From positions 338,100-402,099 of the forward strand of contig NZ_ML703263.1 of NCBI RefSeq assembly GCF_008520305.1: a stretch of 64,000 nucleotides of DNA, in the 5' to 3' direction. The position numbers and the translations under genes are program-made. The notes beneath the pieces are model-generated. The model was not told the origin of the DNA. It ran no database searches and was given only the letters and a program-made list of their open reading frames with translations. Source of the stretch: Mesorhizobium sp. SARCC-RB16n. Lineage in GTDB: Bacteria; Pseudomonadota; Alphaproteobacteria; Rhizobiales; Rhizobiaceae. Shown here piece after piece: positions 45,114 to 52,685 of this stretch (position 1 is the first letter of the stretch; every line of letters begins with the position of its first letter).

Positions 45114-45467
45114 TCAATAGTAGAAACGCTCTTCAGTGATTTTGCCGTTCTTGACCGTGTACAGGCCAACCTCGTCCATGGCGACACGCTGGCCGGTGGC
45201 CTTGGGCGTTATGTCAAAGGTGAAGCGCACCGCGAACTGATCGCCATTGACATAGGGACCCTCGACCGAGCCGCCATGCACTTCGTTGTTCTCTTGCCAC
45301 CACTGGCTCTTCTCCTTGAGCGCCGCTTTGCCATGACAGACGGCCATTGGCCCCTCCATGGCTTCGTAGCTGGTGATATCATCAGCATTGTACTTCTCGG
45401 CAGCGCCTCCGTTGTCACCCTGCTTGAGAAGCTCAGTGAAATCCTTGGCTATTTCCGCTGTAGTCAT
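45114..45467 (-). CDS. SnoaL/NTF2-like domain protein
   Basis: A 117-residue protein of the SnoaL-like/NTF2 fold: TTAEIAKDFTELLKQGD N-terminal helix, a YNADDITSYEAMEG segment, FAVRFTFDITPKATGQRV and the C-terminal ITEERFYY. Possibly a small-molecule isomerase/dehydratase or a stress protein. AGGAGGAACACAA before ATG 45467 is an excellent ribosome site, and the ORF upstream of it is not real. A perfect stem GGGCCGGAA/TTCCGGCCC (45082-45107) lies just past the stop, without a T tract. Confidence 0.82.
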   Translation of the reverse strand: MTTAEIAKDFTELLKQGDNGGAAEKYNADDITSYEAMEGPMAVCHGKAALKEKSQWWQENNEVHGGSVEGPYVNGDQFAVRFTFDITPKATGQRVAMDEVGLYTVKNGKITEERFYY

Positions 45468-45633
45468 TTGTGTTCCTCCTGTTCTGACCCATTCCAAGTA
45501 GGAAACACCTCGCTGGCCTGCCATCGGCTGACCGGTCGATAGCTGACATGGCGCTGTCAGGATGGATGCCTGCCCATCCTATCGCGGACCGACTTCGGTT
45601 GCGGACATAAGCCGATTCCGCAATGCTAGGCGC

Positions 45634-46338
45634 ATGTGCAACCTCTACAACATCACCACGACGCAAGAGGCGGTCCGCCAATGGACACGCACACTGCGCG
45701 ACGTCATCGGCAATCTCGAGCCTTCAGTGGACATCTATCCCAATCAGCCCGGTCCGGTTGTTCGCAACACGCCGGAGGGGAATCGGGAGCTAGCGAAACT
45801 GCTTTGGGGTTTGCCGACACCGCCAGAGCGTATGAAAGGTAAGGCCGATTACGGCACCACGAACGTTCGCAATCCGCAATATTCGCACTGGCAACAGTAT
45901 GTCGGCATCGAACACAGGTGTGTCGTGCCAGTGACCAGCTTTGCCGAACCCAGCCCTACCTCGAACGACAAGGACCCAGAAACAGGGATCCAGCGAAATT
46001 ACTGGTTTGCCCGTGACGAAAGCCGATCTTTATTCTTCTTCGCTGGCTTCTGGACCCGCTGGCAGGGCGTGCGAAAAGTCAAGGATGGCCCCGGCGAGTT
46101 TGAACTATACGCCTTTATGACAACCAAGCCGAACGCCCTTATCGCGCCGATCCATGAGAAGGCCATGCCTGTGATCCTGACCACACCGGACGAGACGGAG
46201 ACCTGGCTGACAGCGCCGTGGACGGAAGCCCGGCATTTGCAGCGGACCGCTCCCGACGACGCGTTGGTGATCGTCGAGAAGCCACCCACACAGATCAAGT
46301 TCCCGCAGCAGACGCCAGCCCAAGGGTCTCTTTTCTAA
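45634..46338 (+). CDS. SOS response-associated peptidase family protein (YedK/HMCES-like)
   Basis: A 234-residue SRAP domain protein, which forms a thiazolidine crosslink with abasic sites in single-stranded DNA through Cys2. The protein begins MCN, giving the invariant Cys2 after Met removal; RCVVPVTSFAEP carries a Glu, and IHEKAMPVILT the His. The usual Asn-containing loop near residue 70 appears as TTNVRNPQYS, a departure from the common NARAET, so some active-site residues are shifted. Codon use is less GC-rich than in neighbours. The start ATG at 45634 is required by Cys2. No LexA box with the standard spacing was found. Confidence 0.87.
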   Translation: MCNLYNITTTQEAVRQWTRTLRDVIGNLEPSVDIYPNQPGPVVRNTPEGNRELAKLLWGLPTPPERMKGKADYGTTNVRNPQYSHWQQYVGIEHRCVVPVTSFAEPSPTSNDKDPETGIQRNYWFARDESRSLFFFAGFWTRWQGVRKVKDGPGEFELYAFMTTKPNALIAPIHEKAMPVILTTPDETETWLTAPWTEARHLQRTAPDDALVIVEKPPTQIKFPQQTPAQGSLF

Positions 46339-46366
46339 GCCAAGGATTACCTCGTCTGCCGCTCCT

Positions 46367-46681
46367 TCAGTCGTCGTCTCGCCAAATCACTCGGCGAACC
46401 ATCCGGATCTCGACAAGGCGCCTGATGCGAATTTTCAAACGTTCGGCCGCGCTTGGCAGAATGATGCCCGCGTCAAGCTCGCGGAGTTTGCAGCGCTCGC
46501 ATCGCATGTGCCGTTCAACGTCCCAGAAGGGGATGTCACCGACCAGCTTCGCCAGATCGCCCGGCAGATAGTGCCGAGTGATGTTACAGTTCCTGCATCG
46601 GACACGAATCAGCTGCCCGACTTCGTGAGCCAAGCAAAGGGTTTGCACATTTCGGCGCGGCCGGCCGCTGGGTTCGGGCAT
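46367..46681 (-). CDS. Small hypothetical protein with two CxxC pairs
   Basis: A 104-residue ORF with CRNC (about residues 29-32) and CERC (about 62-65), a spacing that fits a zinc ribbon, and in between a helical segment HYLPGDLAKLVGDIPFWDVERH. The N-terminal 15 residues are basic/Pro-rich and may not be translated (a GTG at 46648 is possible). Unknown function; similar small proteins are scattered in rhizobia. It converges with YedK (28 bp). AATTCC-type repeats precede it. Confidence 0.5.
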   Translation of the reverse strand: MPEPSGRPRRNVQTLCLAHEVGQLIRVRCRNCNITRHYLPGDLAKLVGDIPFWDVERHMRCERCKLRELDAGIILPSAAERLKIRIRRLVEIRMVRRVIWRDDD

Positions 46682-46691
46682 CCGCCAAAAT

Positions 46692-46731
46692 AGGAATTCA
46701 TTCCTTGAGGAGTCAATTCCTACTTAATTCC
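46692..46731. promoter_or_regulatory. AGGAATT/AATTCCT dyad and extra AATTCC upstream of the small zinc-ribbon gene
   Basis: AGGAATT (46692-46698), AATTCCT (46715-46721) and AATTCC (46726-46731) occur in the AT-rich 128-bp gap between the small gene (-) and the ABC ATPase gene (-). They lie 10-50 bp before the start codon at 46681. They could be an operator; the arms are short and the sequence is simple. Confidence 0.35.
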
Positions 46732-46809
46732 AATGTTCTTTGTTCCACTGCGTTGACCACATGGAACCGGGTTGCCGTGAGGAATCCGGCCCAAAGCGGC
46801 GACCAACAA

Positions 46810-47895
46810 CTACCCAGGTAACATAGGGCAATTGGCGCCACGGCGAAGGCTGATATGCGCCACGTCGCCGGCGCTGAATTGAAGGCCCTCGGCCTGGCGC
46901 GGCGCGTCTACGACAACGGGCATGCCTTGCTCCAGTTCCGCGTGAAGCCGCAACGTGCGGCCATGGAAGACGATGCTGTTGACCCGCGCCGGCGCCGTGC
47001 CGGGCGTGGCCTCGGCGACCGCCAGCAAATCCTCCGGGCGCACACCTAAGGTGCGCATCTCGCCTTCGCGAGGCCGATCGCCGCTGTCCGGGACAGCTTC
47101 CAGCGGCAAGGCGCCAGCGGTGAAACGCAGGCGATCGCCATCGCTGCCGACAAAGCGCGACTGCAGCAGGTTCATGGTGCCGATGAAACTTGCCACGAAC
47201 TTGGTGGCGGGGCGGTCGTAAAGTGTCGCCGGCGGTGCGGTCTGCTCGATGCGGCCCTTGTTCATGACGACGATGCGGTCGGAGATCGACAGCGCTTCAG
47301 TCTGGTCATGCGTGACCATGACGAAGGTAGTGCCGAGCCGCGACTGCAGCCGCTTCAATTCGACCTGCATCTGTTCGCGCAAATGCGCGTCCAGCGCCGA
47401 CAGCGGCTCGTCGAGCAAGAGCACGCGCGGCTCGCAGACGATGGCGCGCGCAAGCGCGACACGCTGGCGCTGGCCGCCCGACAGTTCGGAGACGCGGGCG
47501 CGAAGCTTGTCGGCAAGGCCGACCATGTCGAGGGCCTCGGCGACACGTCTTGCCTGTTCGCCGCCGGCCAGCTTGCGCAGCGACAGGCCGAAGCCGACAT
47601 TTTCGGCGACGTTCATATGGGGAAACAGCGCATAGTCCTGGAACACGGTGTTGACCGGCCGGTCGAAGGGCCGCAGCGCGGTGATGTCGCGGCCGTCGAG
47701 CAGCACCTTGCCGCTTGACGGGCTTTCGAAGCCGGCGATGACGCGCAGGCTGGTGGTCTTGCCGCAGCCCGACGGGCCCAGAAGGGTCAGGAACTCACCA
47801 CCGACGATATCGAGATCGACGGCATCGAGCCCGACGATGCCGCCCGGAAATATCTTCGACACCGCCTGCAGCCGCACAAGTGGATCAGGCGCCAT
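46810..47895 (-). CDS. ABC transporter ATP-binding protein, polyamine-type (PotA-like)
   Basis: A 361-residue ATPase: Walker A GPSGCGKTTS, Q-loop FQDYALFPHM, signature LSGGQRQRVALARAI, Walker B LLLDEPLSALD, H-loop THDQTEAL, and a C-terminal TOBE/OB-like regulatory domain from about 240. This is the spermidine/putrescine (PotA/CUT1) class. ATG 47895 overlaps the XRE-cupin gene by 11 bp, with GAGG upstream; the longer in-frame ORF adds a non-family N-terminus. Last gene of the importer operon. Confidence 0.92.
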   Translation of the reverse strand: MAPDPLVRLQAVSKIFPGGIVGLDAVDLDIVGGEFLTLLGPSGCGKTTSLRVIAGFESPSSGKVLLDGRDITALRPFDRPVNTVFQDYALFPHMNVAENVGFGLSLRKLAGGEQARRVAEALDMVGLADKLRARVSELSGGQRQRVALARAIVCEPRVLLLDEPLSALDAHLREQMQVELKRLQSRLGTTFVMVTHDQTEALSISDRIVVMNKGRIEQTAPPATLYDRPATKFVASFIGTMNLLQSRFVGSDGDRLRFTAGALPLEAVPDSGDRPREGEMRTLGVRPEDLLAVAEATPGTAPARVNSIVFHGRTLRLHAELEQGMPVVVDAPRQAEGLQFSAGDVAHISLRRGANCPMLPG

Positions 47896-48493
47896 CGCGA
47901 ACCTCGGAGGGCTTGGTCGTGTTGACCCAGAGGATCCGGCATTGCTCGCCGCCGGGATTGCGGAAGGCATGCAGAAACGTGCTTTTGAAGGCAAAACTGT
48001 CGCCGGTCTTCAGCAAATATTTCGTCGAATCCACCACCAGTTCGACCTCGCCCGAAAGCACGAAGCCGAACTCATGGCCGGCATGCGCATAGGCTTCCGC
48101 CGTGCCGCCGCCGGCTTCCACCGTCACCAGCATGCCGGTCAGCGTGGCGCCGGGCGGCGACAGCAGCGCCTTGGCTATGCCTTCCGACTTCACGGGGATC
48201 GATCGCCGCTTGTCGGCCCGCACGCAATAGAGATCATTGCCGGCATCGCTGCCATCGGCGATCAGCGCGGACGGCTCGATGTCGAGGGCGGCGGCAAGCG
48301 GCCAGATCACCTTGACGCGCAGCGATGACATGCCGCGCTCGATCTGGCTGAGCGCGCCGATCGATATGCCGGTTTTTGCCGCCAGTTCTGCCAGTGACAG
48401 GCGGCGCTCGAGCCGCAGCGCCCGCACGCGCCGGCCGACCCGCACATCGGCGTCGTCTTTTGGTTTTTCGGCGGCCTCGTCAAGAACATCCAT
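47885..48493 (-). CDS. XRE-cupin transcriptional regulator (PuuR-like)
   Basis: A 202-residue regulator with an N-terminal HTH_3 (residues 16-75: GRRVRALRLERRLSLAELAAKTG then SIGALSQIERGMSSL) and a C-terminal cupin (YAHAGHEFGFVLSGEVELVV, with DSFAFKSTFLHAF). The layout is that of PuuR and relatives that sense small amines. It sits inside the ABC importer operon, between the binding protein and the ATPase genes, and overlaps the ATPase start, so it is expressed with what it probably regulates. AAGGA 8 nt before the ATG. A candidate operator lies upstream of the first permease. Confidence 0.9.
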   Translation of the reverse strand: MDVLDEAAEKPKDDADVRVGRRVRALRLERRLSLAELAAKTGISIGALSQIERGMSSLRVKVIWPLAAALDIEPSALIADGSDAGNDLYCVRADKRRSIPVKSEGIAKALLSPPGATLTGMLVTVEAGGGTAEAYAHAGHEFGFVLSGEVELVVDSTKYLLKTGDSFAFKSTFLHAFRNPGGEQCRILWVNTTKPSEVRDGA

Positions 48494-48546
48494 GCGTTGG
48501 TCCTTATCTCGGTCTTTTTAGGCGCATTCAACGAAGGTCGGCGCCG

Positions 48547-48713
48547 CCCCTCATCCGCCTGCCGGCACCTTCTCCCCGTATAGTGACGGGGAGAAGGAGC
48601 TGACCGCAGCGCTGACGCCTTTTCTGAAGCGCTGGCGATTGGCGAAATCGTCGACACTGCGTCCCTCTCCCCGTCACTATACGGGGAGAGGATGCCGGCA
48701 GGCAGGTGAGGGG
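48547..48713. repeat. REP-like double palindrome inside the importer operon
   Basis: Outer arms CCCCTCATCCGCCTGCCGGCA and its near-complement at the right end (TGCCGGCAGGCAGGTGAGGGG, ending 48713) bracket two hairpins. Hairpin 1 is CCTTCTCCCCGT/ACGGGGAGAAGG (48568-48597) around ATAGTG; hairpin 2 is CCTCTCCCCGT/ACGGGGAGAGG around CACTAT. The two loops are complementary. The element lies between the binding-protein and regulator genes. The same core occurs at 8438-8464. Confidence 0.8.
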
Positions 48714-48740
48714 CAGAGCTGACTTCGGCAATTGTTTGGT

Positions 48741-49811
48741 TCAACCGCCAGCCTTCACCTTCTCGAACATCTTGGCGACGTCGTCGTTCTGTTTCATCGG
48801 CCCGGTGAAGATCGTGCTTTTCAGCATCACTTCCGGATCGGACGGCAGTTGCAGTTTTTCCAGTTCGTCCTTCGGCACGCCGGCGAAGGCGGTCGAGAGC
48901 GAGCTGCCATAGCCGTAGGATTCGATCAGGAATTTGCCGGAATCCGCGTCCAGCCGGCTGTTGATGAAGTCATAGGCGAGATCGACGTTCTTGGCGTCCT
49001 TCAGCATGACGAAGCCGCAGGCCCAGGTCAGCATGCCCTCCTTCGGTTTCATGAACTCGACCGGCACACCCTGCTTCTTGAGTGAGGTGGCGGACGCATT
49101 CCAGGTCATGGCAGCGACCAGCTGACCGCTGGCAAGCGCCTGCTCGACCGAGGTCATGTCGGTCGTGTAGCTCGACAGCAGCGGGCGCTGTTCGCGCAAT
49201 TTTGCCGCGACCTTGTCCATTTGCTCCGCCGTCATGTCGAAGGGATTCACGCCGGCCAGAAGTGCGGCGACGATCGGGGTGTCGTGCACCGCATCGATGG
49301 TCGCCATACGGCCGGCATATTGCTTGTCCCACAGAAGGTCCCAGCTCGCCTCGGGGTTCTTCACCAGGTCCGTGCGGTAGAGGATCGAGGTGTTGCCCCA
49401 GTCCCATGGCACCATCCAGACCTTGCCGTCGCCGGCCTGTAGGTCGGGCAGGTTCTTGAACACCGGGAAGATCGAGTCCCAGTTCTTGATGCGCTTGGTG
49501 TCGATCGGCTGCAGCAGGCCTTCCTTGTTCCAGCGCGCCACCTTGTCGTAGCAGGGATGCGCGATATCAGGCCGGAAGCCGGCCTTGACCTTGGTGAAGG
49601 CATCGTCGTCGTCGCCGAAGATCGAAGCCTCGACGCCATCGGGGTGCGCGGCAAGGAAGCTCTTGTTGAAATCGGGCAGCTCATAGCCCGACCAGGTGAA
49701 GTACTGCAGCTTCTCGGCGGCGAGCGCCACGGTCGACGACAGTGCGAGCGCAAGTGCCGCGAGGCCGGCCCGGGCCTTGTGTCCCGATATCGATTTCAGG
49801 TGGACTATCAT
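48741..49811 (-). CDS. ABC transporter periplasmic binding protein, polyamine-type (PotD-like)
   Basis: A 356-residue extracellular solute-binding protein (family 1/PotD-type): signal peptide ARAGLAALALALSSTVALAAE, then LQYFTWSGYELPDFNKSF, KAGFRPDIAHPCYDK, VPWDWGNTSILYRTDLV, and ASWDLLWDKQYAG. The mature protein has the two-lobe pattern of spermidine/putrescine binders, with several aromatic residues (YFTW, WDWGN) for a polyamine-like ligand. AGAGGAGA precedes the ATG. Ligand is not certain; amines, opines or other cationic compounds are possible. Confidence 0.88.
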   Translation of the reverse strand: MIVHLKSISGHKARAGLAALALALSSTVALAAEKLQYFTWSGYELPDFNKSFLAAHPDGVEASIFGDDDDAFTKVKAGFRPDIAHPCYDKVARWNKEGLLQPIDTKRIKNWDSIFPVFKNLPDLQAGDGKVWMVPWDWGNTSILYRTDLVKNPEASWDLLWDKQYAGRMATIDAVHDTPIVAALLAGVNPFDMTAEQMDKVAAKLREQRPLLSSYTTDMTSVEQALASGQLVAAMTWNASATSLKKQGVPVEFMKPKEGMLTWACGFVMLKDAKNVDLAYDFINSRLDADSGKFLIESYGYGSSLSTAFAGVPKDELEKLQLPSDPEVMLKSTIFTGPMKQNDDVAKMFEKVKAGG

Positions 49812-49837
49812 TTTCGTTCTCCTCTCGTTGTTATGGT

Positions 49838-50659
49838 TCAGGCTGGATTGCGGCGAACTGCGCCGAGCCCGCGATGGCGCAGGATTTCAGCGGTTCCGGC
49901 GATGATGAAGGACACGGCCAGGATCACTGTTCCGAGCGCCATGACGGTCGGCAGCGAGCGCGGAAAGCGCAGCTGGCTCCAGATGTAGAGCGGCAGCGTC
50001 GGCTCCGTGCCGGCGAGGAAGAAGACGACGATGAACTCGTCGAAGGAGATCAGGAAGGCGAGCATGAAGGCCGACAGCACGGCAGGCAGGCTGAGCGGCA
50101 GCATGACGCGCCGGAAGGTCGTCCAGTCGGAAGCGCCGAGGTCGAGCGCCGCCTCGCGAACCGTCCTGGGGATGGCGGCGAAACGGCTGCGCATGATGAC
50201 CACGGTGGTCGGCAAGGCGACCAGGATATGGCCGAGTACGATGGCGACGCGCGACGGTCCGAGGCCGACGAGGTTGACCAGGATCAGCAGCGATATGCCG
50301 ACGATGACGCCAGGAATGAGGATCGGCAGCCGCGCGACGGCACCGATCGTCGCGGCCAGCGGCGAGCGTCCATAGAGGTCCATATAGGACACGGTGATGC
50401 CGCACAGCGTGGCGCCGGAGGCCGCGACGGCGCCGATGACGAGACTGTTGGCGAGCGCACCCGACAGTGCAGGATTGCCGTAGAGGCTTGCATACCATTG
50501 CAGCGTGAAGCCCTGCAGGGGAAACGCGGCCTGGATGGAATCGTTGAAGGAAAACAGCGGGATCAGCAGGACCGGCAGATAAAGAAAGACCAGATAGGCA
50601 AGCACATAGAGGCCGAGCCAGCGGCCGTCCCGTTTCATGCCGGCGCGCCCTGCTTTCAT
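49838..50659 (-). CDS. ABC transporter permease 2 (PotC-like)
   Basis: A 273-residue membrane component with six helices. The EAA loop is REAALDLGASDWTTFRRVMLPLSLPAV (about 170-200), the ATPase contact. The start overlaps the preceding permease by 4 nt (ATGA at 50656-50659), so both are made together. Its C-terminus ends 27 bp before the binding-protein gene. Together with permease 1, forms the heteromeric channel of the importer. Confidence 0.9.
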   Translation of the reverse strand: MKAGRAGMKRDGRWLGLYVLAYLVFLYLPVLLIPLFSFNDSIQAAFPLQGFTLQWYASLYGNPALSGALANSLVIGAVAASGATLCGITVSYMDLYGRSPLAATIGAVARLPILIPGVIVGISLLILVNLVGLGPSRVAIVLGHILVALPTTVVIMRSRFAAIPRTVREAALDLGASDWTTFRRVMLPLSLPAVLSAFMLAFLISFDEFIVVFFLAGTEPTLPLYIWSQLRFPRSLPTVMALGTVILAVSFIIAGTAEILRHRGLGAVRRNPA

Positions 50660-51543
50660 GTGCGGCTGCCAAACCGGCGGTCGGCGCCGCGCGCGACCAG
50701 CACCACGAGCAGGATGACCAGCATGACGCAGACCGAAAGTGCGGCACCGAACGGCCAGTCATTGGCCTTGCCGAACTGCGACTGGATCAGCGAGCCGATC
50801 ATGGTGCTGGCCGGCCCGCCGACCATGGCCGGCGTGACATAGTCGCCGACGGTCGGCACGAAGACGACGAGGGCCGCCGCCAGGACGCCCGGCATCGAAT
50901 TGGGCAGGACGACCCGGCGGAACGAGGTGAATGGCCTTGCACCAAGATCAGAAGCGGCTTCGAGCAGCGATTTCGGAATGGTATCCAGCGCCACATAGAT
51001 CGGCAGTATGGCGAAAGGCGCGTAGGCATGGGCGAGCGTGACCACGACAGCGGCCGGCGTGTTGAGGAAGGCCAGCGTCGGCTCGGACCAGATGCCACTT
51101 TCGATCAGCGCCGAATTCAGCACGCCATTGTAGGCCAGAACGATCTTCCAGGCAAAGACGCGCAGGAGATAGCTGGTCCAGAATGGCAGCGTCACCAGGA
51201 AAAGCAGCAGCCCGCGCCTGCGGCCGGCATGGAAGGCCAGATAGTAAGCGACGGGATAGGCTGTGACGACGGTTGCCATCGTCACCAGACCGGCGATGAC
51301 CAGCGAGCGCAACGTCACCGTCCAGTACAGTGGGTCCGAGACCACCGTGATGAAATTCGACAGGCTGAAACCGGCGCCGAGCAATGAGCCGTCATTGCCG
51401 CGTAAGGCAAGGAAAAGCACGAGGCCAAGGGCGAACAGTATCAGCAGGAAGGTGACCAATGCACCGGGCAGCAACATGGTGAAGCGGAACACCGGCGAAG
51501 AGCGGAATTCCGGCAACGGCTGATTTGCTGCAAGGGTCGACAT
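50656..51543 (-). CDS. ABC transporter permease 1 (PotB-like), first gene of the operon
   Basis: A 295-residue permease with a longer N-terminus (STLAANQPLPEFRSSP) and six helices; EAA loop LLEAASDLGARPFTSFRRVVLPNSMPGV. Being the most upstream gene it places the promoter in 51544-51680. A dyad TTTCAT/ATGAAA lies 38 bp upstream of its ATG. Overlaps the next permease by 4 nt. Confidence 0.9.
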   Translation of the reverse strand: MSTLAANQPLPEFRSSPVFRFTMLLPGALVTFLLILFALGLVLFLALRGNDGSLLGAGFSLSNFITVVSDPLYWTVTLRSLVIAGLVTMATVVTAYPVAYYLAFHAGRRRGLLLFLVTLPFWTSYLLRVFAWKIVLAYNGVLNSALIESGIWSEPTLAFLNTPAAVVVTLAHAYAPFAILPIYVALDTIPKSLLEAASDLGARPFTSFRRVVLPNSMPGVLAAALVVFVPTVGDYVTPAMVGGPASTMIGSLIQSQFGKANDWPFGAALSVCVMLVILLVVLVARGADRRFGSRT

Positions 51544-51580
51544 CGACCTGCCTGTAAGATTATGAAATCGCCTTAGCCTT

Positions 51581-51596
51581 TTTCATATTCATGAAA
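51581..51596. promoter_or_regulatory. TTTCAT-ATTC-ATGAAA palindrome upstream of the importer operon
   Basis: Perfect 6-bp arms: TTTCAT (51581-51586), ATGAAA (51591-51596), centre ATTC. A third half-site ATGAAA occurs at 51562-51567. It is in the promoter region of the polyamine-type importer operon, whose own XRE-cupin regulator is the natural candidate binder. Confidence 0.55.
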
Positions 51597-51680
51597 CTGT
51601 CAAGCTGAATCACGACCTCCGCCTGATCGGCGCCGCGAGAGGCGTGAGGCGCCCTGCCCGGCCGCCACGGGTCGTCGAAC

Positions 51681-52580
51681 TTATCCAAACCTGTTGGCTG
51701 GAGCGCCCTGAACGCCCGGACGGAGCGCGAACAGGCCACCTTCTTGCGGGTTCGCCTCTAGATGATCTGCACTCATGGTAAATCGGGCTGAAGTTACAAA
51801 CAGCGTGTCAAGATTCTCGCCACCGAAAGCGCAGCTCGTTGGCCAACTGCAAGGCAGCTCCGCGATGCGGTCCAGGCTGCCGTCGGGCGCGATGCGGGCA
51901 AGGCAGCTTCCTCCCACCACCCGGCAGTTCCAGATATAGCCCTCGGCGTCCAGGCAGGAGCCGTCCGGCAGGCCGCGGCCGAAATCGGGGAAGAAGGGCC
52001 GTGGTTTGCCAAGCCGCGGCGCACTCTTGTCCCAGGCATAGCTGTAGAGCGTGTTCTTCGTCGTATCGGCGGTGATGAAGCGGCCGTCCGTTGCCCACAC
52101 CATCGTGTTGGTGATGCCGAACCGGTCCTCGCTCAAGCTCGTCACCTCGCCATCCGGACCGACGCGATAGAGCCGGCCTTCATCCCGCGCAATGGCGACC
52201 GGCGCGTCGTCCGGTCCAATATTGTTGGCCATTGTGCCGACCCAGAACGAACCGTCCGGCGCCACGGCGCCTTCGTTGAGCCGCGTCGCTGGCCGATCCG
52301 GCTCGATCGTGGCGATCGTTCGGAATGCTCCATCGAAATCCCACAAGGCGACTTCCTTGCGCAGGCCGACGATCGCGCCGCCATCCCTGCGCAGACCGAC
52401 TGAGGTGACCAGATCCGGCGTCGACCAACTTTCATGGCCTCCGGTCGACGGATCGAGCCGATGTATCCGGCGACCGATGATGTCGACCCAGACCAGCCTG
52501 CCGCGGCGATCGTCCCAGATCAGGCTTTCGCCGACCACGTCGCGCGCTTCGAAGATCAGGGCAGCTTCCATTTCATTCAT
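51681..52580 (-). CDS. SMP-30/gluconolactonase family sugar lactonase
   Basis: A 299-residue six-bladed propeller lactonase (SMP-30, regucalcin-like), which hydrolyses an aldonolactone to the aldonate. Metal ligands can be placed in GESLIWDDRRGRLVWVDI (Glu), RLNEGAVAPDGSFWVGTM (Asn) and DFGRGLPDGSCLDAEG (Asp). ATG 52580 follows GGAGGACCTC; the extra in-frame upstream start is rejected as it would extend into the regulatory region. It is divergent from fadR-type and the sugar-acid dehydratase genes across 105 bp with a shared operator, linking it to their pathway. Confidence 0.88.
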   Translation of the reverse strand: MNEMEAALIFEARDVVGESLIWDDRRGRLVWVDIIGRRIHRLDPSTGGHESWSTPDLVTSVGLRRDGGAIVGLRKEVALWDFDGAFRTIATIEPDRPATRLNEGAVAPDGSFWVGTMANNIGPDDAPVAIARDEGRLYRVGPDGEVTSLSEDRFGITNTMVWATDGRFITADTTKNTLYSYAWDKSAPRLGKPRPFFPDFGRGLPDGSCLDAEGYIWNCRVVGGSCLARIAPDGSLDRIAELPCSWPTSCAFGGENLDTLFVTSARFTMSADHLEANPQEGGLFALRPGVQGAPANRFG

Positions 52581-52613
52581 GAGGTCCTCCAGGCAGGTCA
52601 TCCAGAAATCGAC

Positions 52614-52672
52614 TTGACATATATCTTCTAGCTGACATATGAGCAATTAGACAACAACCTGTCATACAGGTT
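52614..52672. promoter_or_regulatory. Divergent promoter region with FadR-type operator
   Basis: AACCTGTCATACAGGTT (52656-52672) is a perfect 7-bp-arm palindrome with a 3-bp centre, directly upstream of the GntR/FadR gene. TTGACA (52614-52619) and a weak -10 ATATGA (52637-52642, spacer 17) give a rightward promoter candidate upstream of it, and GACATAT occurs twice (52616, 52634). The palindrome also lies in the path to the SMP-30 gene promoter, so both directions can be controlled. Confidence 0.62.
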
Positions 52673-52685
52673 TTGAGGGAGTAAG

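Noticed and set aside
45468-45490. GTTC-N5-GTTC near the SnoaL gene as a LexA box for YedK
   Set aside because: Alphaproteobacterial LexA sites have GTTC-N7-GTTC spacing; this one coincides with the AGGAGG ribosome site of the minus-strand gene.
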